Shown here piece by piece: positions 26,843 to 34,199 of a stretch of DNA of 64,000 nt. The number at the start of each line of letters is the position of its first letter. Within the stretch, counting starts at the first letter, position 1. This stretch comes from Desulfovibrio sp. (GTDB taxonomy: Bacteria > Desulfobacterota > Desulfovibrionia > Desulfovibrionales > Desulfovibrionaceae). The notes under the pieces were generated by a model. The model made no database searches and had not been told where the DNA came from. It was given only the letters and a program-made list of their open reading frames with translations. A program made the translations under genes and the position numbers. The stretch is from the NCBI RefSeq assembly GCF_009712225.1, contig NZ_WASP01000001.1, positions 1-64,000 on the forward strand, written 5' to 3'.

Positions 26843-27259
26843 CTATTGGTCGGCAAGCTCCGGGGCCAGTTCCTGCACCTGATCTGGCGCGTGGTCAGCG
26901 CTGCCTGTGACCTGTTCGCGGCTCAGTTCGTACATGTTGCCCCAGGCCCTGAGCGATTCCATGATCGGCACAAGTGATTCACCCAGCGGTGTGAGCGCAT
27001 AGTCCACCCTAGGTGGAACCGTTCCGTAGACCTTGCGGCTCACCAGACCGTCGTCTTCCAGTTCGCGCAGCTGGCGCACTAGCATGCGCTCGCTGATTTC
27101 TGGCAGGGTGCGCCGCAATTGGCCGAAGCGGATGACCTTTTGCAACGACAGAAAATAGATGACCAGCAGCTTCCACTTGCCGCCAATGAGTTGCAGGGTG
27201 AGCTCAAAGTGGCAACGGTAATTGCCCATTACAGGCGGGCATTGGGGCATGTTTTCCAT
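26843..27259 (-). CDS. HxlR-family winged-helix transcriptional regulator
   Basis: A 138-residue protein with the HxlR core: IGGKWKLLVIYFL, IRFGQLRRTLPEISERMLVRQLRELEDDGLVSR, and YALTPLGESLVPIMESLRAWG. A Cys near the N-terminus (CPPVMGNYRCHFE) fits thiol- or redox-sensing members such as QorR/YodB; sensing here is inference. It is divergent from a flavodoxin-like reductase gene, the usual arrangement of an HxlR regulator and its target. Confidence 0.9.
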   Translation of the reverse strand: MENMPQCPPVMGNYRCHFELTLQLIGGKWKLLVIYFLSLQKVIRFGQLRRTLPEISERMLVRQLRELEDDGLVSRKVYGTVPPRVDYALTPLGESLVPIMESLRAWGNMYELSREQVTGSADHAPDQVQELAPELADQ

Positions 27260-27294
27260 GGGGTGACCTGTGCCTTTTACACTATATATTTTGT

Positions 27295-27306
27295 TAGTAC
27301 CTACTA
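27295..27306. promoter_or_regulatory. Candidate HxlR operator
   Basis: Inverted repeat TAGTA-CC-TACTA in the 137-bp divergent spacer between the HxlR-type gene and the flavin reductase gene. Binding is inferred from position only. Confidence 0.4.
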
Positions 27307-27396
27307 CAGATGTTACAATATGATTTTTTTTTCAGTACTTCAACTTTTGCAGATTAGGGGTATCATATGCTCAAAACTACCCATCAGGAGATGAAC

Positions 27397-27996
27397 ATGA
27401 AGGTACTGGCCATAAACGGAAGCCCCAGAAAGAACGGTAATACGGCATTTTTGCTGAGCAGGGCGCTTGAACCCCTGCAAACTGCGGGATGGGAAACAGA
27501 ACTGGTGCAGCTTGGCGGCAAAAAAATTCAGGGATGCCGGGGCTGTGGTAAATGTGCAGAACTTAAGAATGGCCGCTGTGTTTTTGACAAAGATCTGCTC
27601 AACGAGCTGCTGCAAAAAATGCTGGCGGCGGACGCCATGATTCTGGGCACGCCCTGCTATTTCACCGACATGACGGCAGAGTTGAAGGCCTTGGTGGATA
27701 GGGCGGGATATGTGGCCTATGTGAACGGCGGGCTGTTTCAGGGCAAGATTGGCGCAGCTGTGGTGGCTGCTGGCAGGGCAGGGGCTACCCACGCCTACGA
27801 CAGCATCAACCATATGTTTTTGATGTCAAAGATGCTCGTGCCCGGTTCCACATACTGGAACCTCGGCTATGGCGATGCAGAGGGCGATGTGCAGGCCGAC
27901 AGCTTTGCGCTGAACAACATGCTGCATCTCGGCAGGGCCATAGACTGGCTTGGCAAGGCGGTTGCGCCGCACATGGCAGGCTACCCCTCTGTGTAG
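27397..27996 (+). CDS. Flavodoxin-like NAD(P)H-dependent FMN/iron-sulfur flavoprotein
   Basis: A 199-residue flavodoxin-fold protein. INGSPRKNGNTAFLL is the FMN phosphate loop, and CRGCGKCAELKNGRCVFDKD is the cysteine segment seen in iron-sulfur flavoproteins and related multimeric flavodoxin reductases. GTPCYFTDMTAELKALVDR is the second flavin-binding loop. It probably reduces a quinone, disulfide or other electrophile with a reduced flavin; the substrate is unknown. AGGAG lies 6 nt before ATG 27397. It is probably controlled by the divergent HxlR regulator. Confidence 0.87.
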   Translation: MKVLAINGSPRKNGNTAFLLSRALEPLQTAGWETELVQLGGKKIQGCRGCGKCAELKNGRCVFDKDLLNELLQKMLAADAMILGTPCYFTDMTAELKALVDRAGYVAYVNGGLFQGKIGAAVVAAGRAGATHAYDSINHMFLMSKMLVPGSTYWNLGYGDAEGDVQADSFALNNMLHLGRAIDWLGKAVAPHMAGYPSV

Positions 27997-28061
27997 GGCA
28001 AACGGCGAAAGTGGATTGTGCAGGGGCAGGAGCGGAAAACGAAGCGAAACGGGGAGGCGGC

Positions 28062-28565
28062 CTACTTGCCCGCCAGTGCGGCAAAGCGGCGTACTGTCAG
28101 ATGGCACACGGCCACGGCCAACGCGTCCGAGGTGTCCAGCGCCCAGTTGGCGTTTTTGACGTTGAGCAGGCGTTGCACCATAAAGGCAACCTGCTCTTTT
28201 TCCGCCCGACCTGTTCCCACAAGGGATTTTTTGACCAGCGTGGGTTCATAATCGCTGATAGAAAGGCCGTGCGCCGCGCAGGCGGCCACGGCCACACCCC
28301 GCGCCTGCCCCAGCTTGAGGGCAGAAGCGGCGTTTTTGGCCGTAAATACCTGCTCGATGGCGGCTTCTTCCGGCTTGAGGCGGGCCAGCACGCCCGAAAG
28401 CTCGTGGTAGATGCGTGCCAGACGGTCAGAAAATTCCTTGCCCGCAGAGGCAGTGCGCACCACGCCACAGTCCACCAGCTGCAGCACTCCAGAAACCTCG
28501 CGCACCACGCCCCAGCCTGTACGCTGCGAGCCGGGGTCTATGCCGATGACAGTTACTGCCTGCAT
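28062..28565 (-). CDS. ruvC: Holliday junction resolvase RuvC
   Basis: A 167-residue RNase H-fold nuclease with the first catalytic Asp in IGIDPGSQRTGWGVV, the Glu in AAIEQVF, the TLVKKSLVGTGRAEKEQVAFMV segment, and C-terminal DTSDALAVAVCH with the last acidic residues. It cuts Holliday junctions symmetrically during recombination. It is the last gene of a run argS, SPOR gene, mlaE-like, ruvC; ruvA and ruvB are not in the window. Confidence 0.95.
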   Translation of the reverse strand: MQAVTVIGIDPGSQRTGWGVVREVSGVLQLVDCGVVRTASAGKEFSDRLARIYHELSGVLARLKPEEAAIEQVFTAKNAASALKLGQARGVAVAACAAHGLSISDYEPTLVKKSLVGTGRAEKEQVAFMVQRLLNVKNANWALDTSDALAVAVCHLTVRRFAALAGK

Positions 28566-28571
28566 GTCTGG

Positions 28572-29375
28572 TTAGAGCAGAAACGAGGTAACAATGTAGT
28601 CTGCCGCAAGAATCAGCACGCACGAGATAACCACGGCAGAGGTGGTAGCGTTGCCCACGGCCTCGGGCCCAACGCTGTCGCGGCGTTTATTGGTGTAGTA
28701 GCCCTGCCGGCAGCAGATGGTGGTAACCAGCAGACCAAACAGCACGGCCTTGATAAAGCCGCCGTTTACGTCGGTGGCGGTAACGGAACTGGTGATGCGA
28801 TAAAAATACGCGCCCTCGTTGATACCCAGCATGAGTACACCCGTGAGGTAGCCGCCGATGATGCCGATAACGTCAAATACCGCCGTCAACAGCGGAAAGG
28901 CGATGAGCGAGGCCAGGAGGCGCGGGCTCACCAGATAGCCCATGGAGTTGATGTCCATGACGTCCAGTGCGTCGATCTGGTCGGTAATGCGCATGACGCC
29001 GATCTCTGCCGTCATGGAAGAACCGGCGCGGCCCGTAAGCATAATGGCCGTGAGCACCGGCCCCAGTTCACGGATAAGGGTAAGCGACACCGCCGAGCCC
29101 AGCATGCCCACAGAGCCGAATTTCACCAGGGTGTAGTAGCCCTGAAGCCCCAGCACCATGCCGCAGAACACGCCGATAAGCATGATGAGAAACAGCGACT
29201 TGGAGCCGATAATGTAGAGCTGTTGCACGGTACGCCGAAAAATCTTGGGGCTGGCAAATATCTGGGCCAGACCCTCAAGCATGAACAGGGCCGTGTTGCC
29301 AAGCGCGTCAAGGCCGCGCAGGCAGGGGCCGCCAATCTTGCGCAAGAAATTGCCAATGGATTCTGTTGCGGTCAT
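28572..29375 (-). CDS. MlaE/YrbE-family lipid ABC transporter permease
   Basis: A 267-residue membrane protein with five to six hydrophobic segments and the MlaE signature: LVKFGSVGMLGSAVSLTLIRELGPVLTAIMLTGRAGSSMTAEIGVMRITDQIDAL and CCRQGYYT. MlaE-type permeases move phospholipids between the inner membrane and the periplasmic MCE partner. The ATPase (MlaF) and MCE subunits are not adjacent, which is unusual. It lies 7 bp after the SPOR gene stop and 6 bp before ruvC, so the three are probably one operon. Confidence 0.88.
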   Translation of the reverse strand: MTATESIGNFLRKIGGPCLRGLDALGNTALFMLEGLAQIFASPKIFRRTVQQLYIIGSKSLFLIMLIGVFCGMVLGLQGYYTLVKFGSVGMLGSAVSLTLIRELGPVLTAIMLTGRAGSSMTAEIGVMRITDQIDALDVMDINSMGYLVSPRLLASLIAFPLLTAVFDVIGIIGGYLTGVLMLGINEGAYFYRITSSVTATDVNGGFIKAVLFGLLVTTICCRQGYYTNKRRDSVGPEAVGNATTSAVVISCVLILAADYIVTSFLL

Positions 29376-29382
29376 GTGTGCC

Positions 29383-30222
29383 TCAACGTCCGGCTTTTTG
29401 CGGTTTGGTGGAAACCGGCTTCTGCGAAACCATAATCGGTACGCCCAGCTTCATGTGACGCAGGTCTTCACGCAGGTTGAAGGCGTCGTCTTCGGTGCCG
29501 CGTATGCTCACCATAACCAGTACAAGCTTGCCGCTCTTCTGGGTGCGTGTGCGCAGGCCCTTGCCCTCAAGGCGGGTGCGCAACTTGTCCGCGTCTTCGT
29601 CCGATTTGAAAGCCGCCACCTGATACACATAGTCAAACTGCGGGCCGGTTTTGGCCAGAGCCGGTTTGGGGGCTTGCGCGCCGTTTTGCGCGCCTGCCTG
29701 TGCAGCCTGCTGGTTGGCCCCGGGCTTGATGCCCCAGGCCGCCATGCTGTTGGGCGAAGGCTGCGAAAATGGATAGGCAGGGGCCTGCTGGCCCTGCTGC
29801 GCCTGTTGGGTCGGCGGGGCTTGTCCTGCGGCCTTTTGCCCCTTTGGGTCTGCGGGCTTGCCCGCAGCGCCCTGTTGCGGCGCAGCACCTGCGGCATTTT
29901 CTCCAGTCGGGGCGGGGTTCTGCCCATCGGCTGTTTCCGCTGTGGCTGCAGCATCGGGGGCGGGCGCTTCCTGCTGAGCGGCCTTGCCCTTGGCTTGCGG
30001 GGCATCATTGGAAATAATGCTGGTCATCTGTTCCACGCGGGTTTCAGGATTCTGCCCGCGCCCGACCATAAAGCCCATGAAAAACGACCAGCCCACTGCC
30101 ACCGCGAGAATTGTCCCCAGCAGGGCGGCCATTGGCCCCGAAAGGCGGATTACAAAACGGCGTTTCTCGCTCGAAGGCTGGGAAGCGGCTGATTTGCGGG
30201 GTTTGCGTAAGGGGGCGGCCAT
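29383..30222 (-). CDS. SPOR-domain membrane protein
   Basis: A 279-residue protein: a basic cytoplasmic start, a TM helix at about residues 30-52 (AALLGTILAVAVGWSFFMGFMVG), a long Pro/Ala/Gln-rich linker, and a C-terminal SPOR domain (residues about 205-275: FDYVYQVAAFKSDEDADKLRTRL, MVSIRGTEDDAFNLREDLRHM). SPOR domains bind denuded peptidoglycan strands, usually at the division site. GGAGG precedes ATG 30222 by 7 nt. It sits between argS and the mlaE-like gene. Confidence 0.87.
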   Translation of the reverse strand: MAAPLRKPRKSAASQPSSEKRRFVIRLSGPMAALLGTILAVAVGWSFFMGFMVGRGQNPETRVEQMTSIISNDAPQAKGKAAQQEAPAPDAAATAETADGQNPAPTGENAAGAAPQQGAAGKPADPKGQKAAGQAPPTQQAQQGQQAPAYPFSQPSPNSMAAWGIKPGANQQAAQAGAQNGAQAPKPALAKTGPQFDYVYQVAAFKSDEDADKLRTRLEGKGLRTRTQKSGKLVLVMVSIRGTEDDAFNLREDLRHMKLGVPIMVSQKPVSTKPQKAGR

Positions 30223-30425
30223 TCTGTATCCTCCGTCGTGGGCCAAAAGCTTCTGTATTCTGCCTGCGCAAGGCGCACTCTGTAAAGGTGGCGGGGTATC
30301 CACGCCGGGCCTTGCCAAAATGCGCCTTGCAGCAGGTGAAAGCCGTAATGGCTGCACGCCGAATGTTCGACGTTTGTACTGACATGGGGCATGCCCCACC
30401 GATTCATTTGCTGGCAGTGCTCTGC

Positions 30426-32081
30426 CTACATGGTTTCAGGGGCGCTTACGCCAAGCACGTCCAGGCCATTGCGCAGCACCTGACCGATGGAGCGCAACAG
30501 GGCAAGGCGGGCCAGGGTGCGCGGCGCGTCGTCGGCCAGCAGCACCTGATGCCTGGCGTAGTAGCTGTGCAGCTGCCCGGCCAGTTCGGTAAGGTAGGTG
30601 CTCACATGGTGCACGCCGAGTGATTTGGCGGCAGAGGCCAGCATGTCTTCAAACGTGGCGGCCTTGCGCAGCAGGGCCATGTCCTCGGGCGTGTCGAGCC
30701 CTTGCAGCAGATTGGCATCGGCCCTGGCGGGCAACACAAAACCGCGTTCCTCGGCCCTGCGCAGCACGGCGCAGATGCGCGCGTGGGCGTACTGCACGTA
30801 GTACACGGGGTTGTCGAGGCTACGCTGCTTGGCAAGCTCAAGGTCAAAGTCGAGCGGGCTGTCGCTCTTGCGCGAAAGAAACATGAAACGCGCCGCGTCC
30901 ACGCCCACTTCCTTGATAACGTCGGCCAGGGTTTCAAACGTGCCCGCGCGGGTGGACATGCTCACGGGCTGCCCCTCGCGCAGCAGGTTGACCAGCTGGA
31001 TGAGCACCACGTCAAAGCTGTCCTGGGTTTTGCCCATGGCCGTGATGGCCGCGCGCATACGCGGAATGTAGCCGTGGTGGTCTGCGCCCCAGATGTCGAT
31101 GAGCCAGTCGTAGCCACGCTGGAATTTGTCGTGGTGGTAGGCGATGTCTGAGGCAAAGTAGGTCAGGCTGCCGTCCGACTTGCGCAGCACTCGGTTTTTG
31201 TCGTCGCCCAGATTTTCGGTGGCAAACCAGTAGGCATTGTCTTTTTCGTAGGTATAGCCAGCATTGTCGAGCGCCTTGAAGGCAGCGGCAACGGCTCCGC
31301 CTTCCACCAGGGTTTTTTCAGAAAACCAGCGCTGGTGCTCCACGCGAAATTCGTTGAGGTCGTCCTTGATGCCATTGAGAATGTCGTTCATGGCCTTGTC
31401 GTAGCACACGTCCTGACCTTCGGCGTCGGGCAGCTGCACAAGGGCGGGGTTGGCATCGAGCATTTCGCGGGCGATGTCGATGATGTAGTCGCCCTTGTAG
31501 TAGTCTTCGGGCCAGGTAACGGGCATGCCGGCCAGTTCCTTGGCGCGCAGCCATACGGAAAGGCCCAGCAGGCGCATCTGGCGACCGGCGTCGTTGATGT
31601 AATACTCGGTGTTTACATCATAGCCAGCCACGCGCAGCAGACGGGCAAGGCTGTCGCCCACGGCGGCGCCGCGCCCGTGGCCCACATGCAGGGGGCCGGT
31701 GGGGTTGGCGGAAACGTATTCCAGCAGCACCTTTTTGCCATCGCCGCCCGTGCTCGTGCCGTATTCAGTGGCGGCAGATTCAATATCCACCACAGTGCTG
31801 CGCCAGAAATCCTGCGTGAAGGTCACGTTGCAAAAACCGGGGCCAGCGGCCTCGGCATGGGCCACATTGGGGCAACGCTCCACAAGCTTCTGGGCAAATT
31901 TTTGCGCCAGCTCGCGGGGGTTGACCTTGGCTTCCTTGGCAAGCAGCATGGCAGAGTTCACGGAAAGATCGCCGTGCTTGGGGTCGCGGGGCGGCTCAAT
32001 GACGGTTTTGACGGGCCAGGCAAGGCCTTCTTCTTCAATAATGCCCTTGAGGGCCGTGCGCAGGGTATCAATGGCGCGCAT
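30426..32081 (-). CDS. argS: Arginyl-tRNA synthetase
   Basis: A 551-residue class I synthetase. The ArgRS N-terminal domain is followed by the HIGH-type motif NPTGPLHVGHGRGAAVGD near residue 120, the catalytic Rossmann core (WGADHHGYIPRM, MSTRAGTFETL), and a C-terminal anticodon-binding DALR helical domain (QYAHARICAVLRRA ... LARLALLRSIGQVLRNGLDVLGV). It charges tRNA-Arg. AAGGA lies about 10 nt before the ATG. Confidence 0.97.
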   Translation of the reverse strand: MRAIDTLRTALKGIIEEEGLAWPVKTVIEPPRDPKHGDLSVNSAMLLAKEAKVNPRELAQKFAQKLVERCPNVAHAEAAGPGFCNVTFTQDFWRSTVVDIESAATEYGTSTGGDGKKVLLEYVSANPTGPLHVGHGRGAAVGDSLARLLRVAGYDVNTEYYINDAGRQMRLLGLSVWLRAKELAGMPVTWPEDYYKGDYIIDIAREMLDANPALVQLPDAEGQDVCYDKAMNDILNGIKDDLNEFRVEHQRWFSEKTLVEGGAVAAAFKALDNAGYTYEKDNAYWFATENLGDDKNRVLRKSDGSLTYFASDIAYHHDKFQRGYDWLIDIWGADHHGYIPRMRAAITAMGKTQDSFDVVLIQLVNLLREGQPVSMSTRAGTFETLADVIKEVGVDAARFMFLSRKSDSPLDFDLELAKQRSLDNPVYYVQYAHARICAVLRRAEERGFVLPARADANLLQGLDTPEDMALLRKAATFEDMLASAAKSLGVHHVSTYLTELAGQLHSYYARHQVLLADDAPRTLARLALLRSIGQVLRNGLDVLGVSAPETM

Positions 32082-32300
32082 AGTGCTGGTGTCCTTTTAT
32101 GCAACGGTTGCGGCAAAGTGCCTGTGGTGGCCGGGGCAAAGCCACCGGAAACCCCGTTTCGGGTTCATGCACCGACAGTCTGCGGCCTTTGCCGCCCGGG
32201 GCGCATGAAGAAAAATGTTGTCGGAAAATGCGGGAAAGAGCCGCAACAGGCTGCGGCCCCTTCTCAAAAACTGTCCTGCACCAAACTGTGCGGCGCGATG

Positions 32301-33242
32301 CTATCCCGCAAAGGCCGCGGCGGTTTCGGCATTGTTGACCAGCTCGATGGCGAGATCTTCTGCCGCTGCCGTACCGGCAAGGCACGGAGCCACCATCTTG
32401 CCCAGCACGGCCTTGGGGCCCAGTTCTAGCCAGCGGCGCGCGCCGTCGGCATACTGGTTGCGCATGGTGTCTATCCACAGCACGGATGAGGTCATCTGCA
32501 CAAGCAGACTTTCACGTGCACTTTCGCCGTCGGTCACGGCCTTGCCGTGGGCGTTGCAGTAAACGGGAAACCTGGGTTTGCTCCACACGGCCTTGCGCAG
32601 CAGGGGGGCAAGCTCCTTGTTGGCCTCGGCCATCATGGGGCTGTGAAACGCGCCGCTGACCTTGAGCTCAAGCCCGCGGCCCTTGCGTTCCTTGGCCTTC
32701 TGGCAGGCCAGGGCCACGGCGGCCTTGGTGCCGCTGATAACAAGCTGGCCGGGGGTGTTGTAGTTGGCCACCAGCAGCAGCTCGCCGCACTGGGCGATGG
32801 TCTCGGCCACAATTTCTTCAATGGCGGCCTGGTCAAGCTTGAGCAGGGCAGCCATGCCACCCTTGCCGTCGGGATCGGCCTCGGCCATCAGGCGGCCGCG
32901 CAGGGCGGTGAGCTCAAGGGCGCATTCGGCCGGGATCACGCCAGCGGCGGCCATGGCGCTGAACTCGCCAAGGCTGTGGCCAGCGGCGCCGCACACGCCG
33001 GCGCGCGCGGCAACGGCGCTCCAGAGGTTCAGGTTCACCACGGTGAGAGCGGGTTGCAGGGCGCGGGTGTCGCTCATGGCGGCATCGTCGCCTTCCCAGT
33101 AAATTTCGCGCAGGGGCAGGCCGCTGATGCGCTCGGCCTGCTTCCACAGATTCATGGCATCAGAAGAGGCCTCGGCCAGATCGCGGCCCATGCCCGACTC
33201 TTGCGAGCCCTGGCCGGGAAAGAGCAGAACGGCTTGTGTCAT
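32301..33242 (-). CDS. fabD: Malonyl-CoA:ACP transacylase FabD
   Basis: A 313-residue protein with LFPGQGSQESGMG, the nucleophile motif GHSLGEFSA, the substrate-carboxylate Arg in LRGRLM, and the catalytic His in VSGAFHSPMM. It transfers malonate to acyl carrier protein in fatty acid synthesis. Other fab genes are absent nearby. GGAGG lies about 12 nt before ATG 33242, a slightly long spacing. It is divergent from rsmG. Confidence 0.95.
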   Translation of the reverse strand: MTQAVLLFPGQGSQESGMGRDLAEASSDAMNLWKQAERISGLPLREIYWEGDDAAMSDTRALQPALTVVNLNLWSAVAARAGVCGAAGHSLGEFSAMAAAGVIPAECALELTALRGRLMAEADPDGKGGMAALLKLDQAAIEEIVAETIAQCGELLLVANYNTPGQLVISGTKAAVALACQKAKERKGRGLELKVSGAFHSPMMAEANKELAPLLRKAVWSKPRFPVYCNAHGKAVTDGESARESLLVQMTSSVLWIDTMRNQYADGARRWLELGPKAVLGKMVAPCLAGTAAAEDLAIELVNNAETAAAFAG

Positions 33243-33456
33243 GACGGGGGTTATCCTCCAGTGGCGCACACGGGTGCGCATCGGCGTGGCCGGTACCGGC
33301 CTTGATGTAGTGGGAAAGCGCGCGCAAACGCGCAAGCCCTCTTTTTTACGTTATCGGCGCGGGGCTTGCAAGTCCCGGTCTGCGGGGATATGACAGTGAA
33401 CCCGGCAAATACGCCGGAAAAGCCCGCAGAGGGCGTACAAGATCAGGATAAGGAAC

Positions 33457-34149
33457 ATGCAGCGACAATCGGTTGACAGAAAGGAACTGGCCCGTCTGGC
33501 GGCGGCCTCTGGCGCGGAAGTGCCTCAAACGGCACTGGAACCCCTTGCGGAATATCTTGAAATGCTTTGCCAGTGGAACAAGGCCATGAATCTTGTTGGC
33601 CCGCACACCTGGCAGGACATGCTTGTCCGGCTGGCGGTGGACAGTTTTCATCTGGCAACATTTCTGGATACGCTTGACCTGCCCGAAGCTCCCCTGTGCT
33701 GGGATCTGGGCGCGGGCGCGGGCCTGCCAGGTATTCCCCTGCGCATGGCATGGACGCGCGGTTCGTACTACATGATAGAAGTGCGCGAAAAGCGCGCCCT
33801 GTTCATTTCAAGCGTGCTTTCACGCCTGCAGTTGCCCTCGACTCATATTTTCAGAGGGCCAGTGGAACATTTTTTTCAGGGGCAATATTACAAGGCCGAC
33901 TGTATCCTGAGCCGGGCCTTTATGCCGTGGAGGCAGCTGCTTGAGCTTGCCGGACCCCGTCTGCACGCCAACGGCGTGCTGGTGATTCTGGCTCTTGAGC
34001 CCGCGCCGCGCGATCTGCCCGCTCCCTGGCGCCTGGTTGAGCAGCACCGTTATGTGGCGGCTGGCAATGGCCGCTGGTTTTGGGCGCTTGCACCCAGTGC
34101 GGAAAGCGAACGCCTGACCTATGATGCGGCAACGCACAAGGCTGGGTAG
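33457..34149 (+). CDS. rsmG: 16S rRNA (guanine527-N7)-methyltransferase RsmG (GidB)
   Basis: A 230-residue protein. The N-terminal helical region contains the GidB hallmark LCQWNKAMNLVGPHTW. The SAM-binding motif is CWDLGAGAGLPGIPLRMA, followed by LSRAFMPWRQLLELAGPRL. It methylates G527 of 16S rRNA; loss gives low-level streptomycin resistance in other bacteria. It is followed 50 bp later by the STT3-type gene. Confidence 0.93.
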   Translation: MQRQSVDRKELARLAAASGAEVPQTALEPLAEYLEMLCQWNKAMNLVGPHTWQDMLVRLAVDSFHLATFLDTLDLPEAPLCWDLGAGAGLPGIPLRMAWTRGSYYMIEVREKRALFISSVLSRLQLPSTHIFRGPVEHFFQGQYYKADCILSRAFMPWRQLLELAGPRLHANGVLVILALEPAPRDLPAPWRLVEQHRYVAAGNGRWFWALAPSAESERLTYDAATHKAG

Positions 34150-34199
34150 TACCGCCTGCCGCGCCTGACGTACAGGCGCAAAGCCCTACGGAGAAAGCC

